Part shown: piece by piece, positions 12,877-13,744 of the stretch
Position numbering within the stretch: position 1 is the first letter of the stretch
Layout of the letters: each line of letters begins with the position of its first letter
Assembly (NCBI GenBank): GCA_030597345.1
Contig: JAUVSA010000025.1
Location: 1-13,744, forward strand
Length of the DNA stretch: 13,744 nucleotides
Reading direction: 5' to 3'
From: Bacillota bacterium
GTDB taxonomy: Bacteria > Armatimonadota > Hebobacteria > Hebobacterales > Hebobacteraceae
Notes under the pieces: model-generated
Told to the model about the DNA's origin: nothing
What the model saw: only the letters and a program-made list of their open reading frames with translations
Database searches by the model: none
Program-made: the position numbers and the translations under genes

Positions 12877-13521
12877 CTAGTTCGCTAGGCACTTTCGCAG
12901 GAGCTGAGTGAGGCGGGACTTGTTCGGGAGACGTCCGGCCGAGACGAGCTGGTTGTTGACTATCAGGGCCGGCATGGGAGCAGGGCCGTATTCGGCAATC
13001 TGATCGAGCTCTCTGACCCGGCTCACAGCGTCGCTACGAATGCCGAGGGCGCGGGCGATTTCCTCGACAAGCGCGGCGAGCTGGTCACACGCGCGACAGC
13101 CGGGTCCGAGGACCTTTATCTCGCAGCCGCCGGGGACCTGTGCGTCGGCGACAGCGCGAGATGGAGCGGCCGCTGGCTCTCGAACGGCGGCCGAGATTGC
13201 CTCCACGCTGCATCCGAGGCGCTCGACCTCCATCTCCAGCCGCGCCAATTGCCCCTGTATGGCGCGCCGAACCCGCAGCGCGACCTCCTCGGCCAAGGCA
13301 TCCACGCGCGCCAGCGCCGTCGCCTCGCCTGCTGCGGCCGGCGGACCAGCACCCATGAGAGCGGCCAGGTCTGCTCGGCGAACGCGGTGGCGGCCGCCTG
13401 GCGTGCGGTAGCTGCGCAGGTGGCCGGCATAGATGTAGCGCTTCAGTGTCGAGACACTGAGGCGAAGCTCCCGGCCCGCCTCTTTTAGACTCATGAACTC
13501 GTGGCCGTTCTCCCGGCTCAT
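12877..13521 (-). CDS. HTH–thioredoxin-like fusion, probable redox-responsive regulator
   Basis: A 214-residue protein with three parts. Residues about 9-55 are a MerR/excisionase-type helix-turn-helix (MSLKEAGRELRLSVSTLKRY, then a wing GHLRSYRTPGGRHRVRRADL). Residues about 66-110 form an amphipathic helix (LARVDALAEEVALRVRRAIQ and on) that could dimerise. Residues about 131-210 resemble the small thioredoxin-like redox-active disulfide proteins: IKVLGPGCRACDQL with CxxC at C142/C145, a cis-Pro position at APMPALIVN, and the ending RLPNKSRLTQLLRK. C104 and C133 are further thiols. I chose ATG 13521 because GGAG lies seven bases upstream; ATG 13548 is an alternative. It is the first gene of the operon, so autoregulation is likely. 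The domain fusion suggests DNA binding controlled by thiol-disulfide state, by inference. Confidence 0.8.
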   Translation of the reverse strand: MSRENGHEFMSLKEAGRELRLSVSTLKRYIYAGHLRSYRTPGGRHRVRRADLAALMGAGPPAAAGEATALARVDALAEEVALRVRRAIQGQLARLEMEVERLGCSVEAISAAVREPAAAPSRAVADAQVPGGCEIKVLGPGCRACDQLAALVEEIARALGIRSDAVSRVRELDQIAEYGPAPMPALIVNNQLVSAGRLPNKSRLTQLLRKCLAN

Positions 13522-13563
13522 CTGCGGTCTCCGTCCATAGGGGGTCATTTAATGCTGTTCCGC

Positions 13564-13591
13564 CTTAAATCGTATTAAACAGTCGTGACAA
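13564..13591 (-). promoter_or_regulatory. Candidate promoter of the regulator-led operon
   Basis: In an AT-rich island upstream of the regulator gene, TTGTCA (13591-13586, minus strand) and TTTAAG (13569-13564) are spaced by 16 bases. This is a five-of-six and a four-of-six match to sigma-70-type boxes. Inverted hexamers TTTAAT (13548-13553) and ATTAAA (13574-13579) overlap or flank the -10 side and could be an operator. The call is by eye only. Confidence 0.3.
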
Positions 13592-13624
13592 GAAAAGGAC
13601 GGCCGCGGGAATTCTTCGTGAACA

Positions 13625-13680
13625 CTAGAAGCTGTTTCATAACCTCCATCTGAGGTTATGAAACAGCAGCACAAGCCGCC
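13625..13680. repeat. 56-bp inverted repeat, right copy, with internal 16-bp hairpin
   Basis: Exact reverse complement of 56-111, with 56 of 56 bases matching. Identity stops at both edges of the copy. It contains the same 16-bp stem and 5-base loop. It lies about 104 bases upstream of the regulator start and about 53 bases before a strong Shine-Dalgarno near the window end, so it sits between two gene starts facing apart. That position is unsuitable for a terminator and fits an inserted element or a regulatory site better. Confidence 0.9.
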
Positions 13681-13731
13681 GGAACCACTGGAGCCACGAC
13701 CTCAGGCGCCGCGGATGAATGCCGAAACGAT

Positions 13732-13738
13732 AGGAGGA
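13732..13738 (+). promoter_or_regulatory. Strong ribosome binding site for a plus-strand gene just beyond the window
   Basis: The last bases read ATAGGAGGACCAAGC. AGGAGG followed by six or so bases at the edge suggests that a plus-strand gene starts at or just after 13745. Nothing of its coding sequence is visible. Confidence 0.4.
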
Positions 13739-13744
13739 CCAAGC

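Noticed and set aside
13522..13624. Cobalamin riboswitch upstream of the operon, expected for corrinoid genes
   Set aside because: The leader is only about 100 bases and AT-rich, and I see no B12-box-like segment or the multi-stem layout. The same holds for 2878-3316.
1..13744. CRISPR array, tRNA or rRNA genes, or a transposase
   Set aside because: No regularly spaced repeats, cloverleaf or ribosomal RNA segments were seen, and no reading frame resembles a transposase or integrase.

Overview
The window is GC-rich and densely packed, and twelve of its genes lie on the minus strand. The organism looks like a diderm bacterium. One gene encodes a porin with an N-terminal signal peptide and a C-terminal Phe, and two ABC substrate-binding proteins carry lipoprotein-type signals. 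Nothing in the sequence fixes the phylum. Corrinoid-dependent methyltransferases point to an anaerobic or microaerobic methylotrophic or acetogenic lifestyle, but that is inference from the gene families.

The minus-strand order of transcription runs from right to left. First come a redox-type regulator (helix-turn-helix fused to a thioredoxin-like domain, 12877-13521), a Cys-rich DUF5714-type protein (12195-12854), a NitT/TauT-type ABC permease (11351-12220) and its ATPase (10533-11345). Next are two paralogous lipoprotein substrate-binding proteins (9528-10526 and 8465-9484) and an OprO/OprP-like porin (7156-8427). Then follows a methyl-transfer block: a URO-D/MtaA-type protein (6074-7141), a MtaC/MtbC-type corrinoid protein (5371-6042) and a second URO-D/MtaA-type protein (4370-5374). 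Spacing in this stretch is tight (overlaps of 26 and 4 bases, gaps of about 5 to 43 bases), so it reads as one long operon. A plus-strand gene of lower GC for a secreted YwqK/MORN-2 repeat protein (3317-4291) interrupts the minus-strand run. Beyond it are an amidohydrolase (1786-2877) and an MttB-family methyltransferase without an in-frame stop, hence the non-pyrrolysine type (198-1601).

Together the genes suggest an uptake-and-demethylation module. A substrate would cross the outer membrane by the porin, be captured by two lipoprotein receptors, enter by the ABC transporter, and be demethylated onto the corrinoid protein by the MttB-like and/or URO-D-type enzymes. The amidohydrolase would process the substrate or product, and a thiol-sensing regulator would control the set. 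The substrate is unknown. MttB relatives suggest a quaternary or tertiary methylamine, whereas the transporter class is better known for sulfonates, nitrate and thiamine precursors. The corrinoid reductive activator and a recognisable tetrahydrofolate methyltransferase are not in the window.

The most striking non-coding signal is a perfect 56-bp inverted repeat at 56-111 and 13625-13680, which brackets the whole cluster. Each copy contains a 16-bp perfect stem with a 5-base loop. It may be a mobile or dispersed palindromic element, the ends of a transposon-like unit, or a recombination substrate. Because both copies lie about 55-65 bases from the window edges, it may also be the repeat at which an assembly broke.
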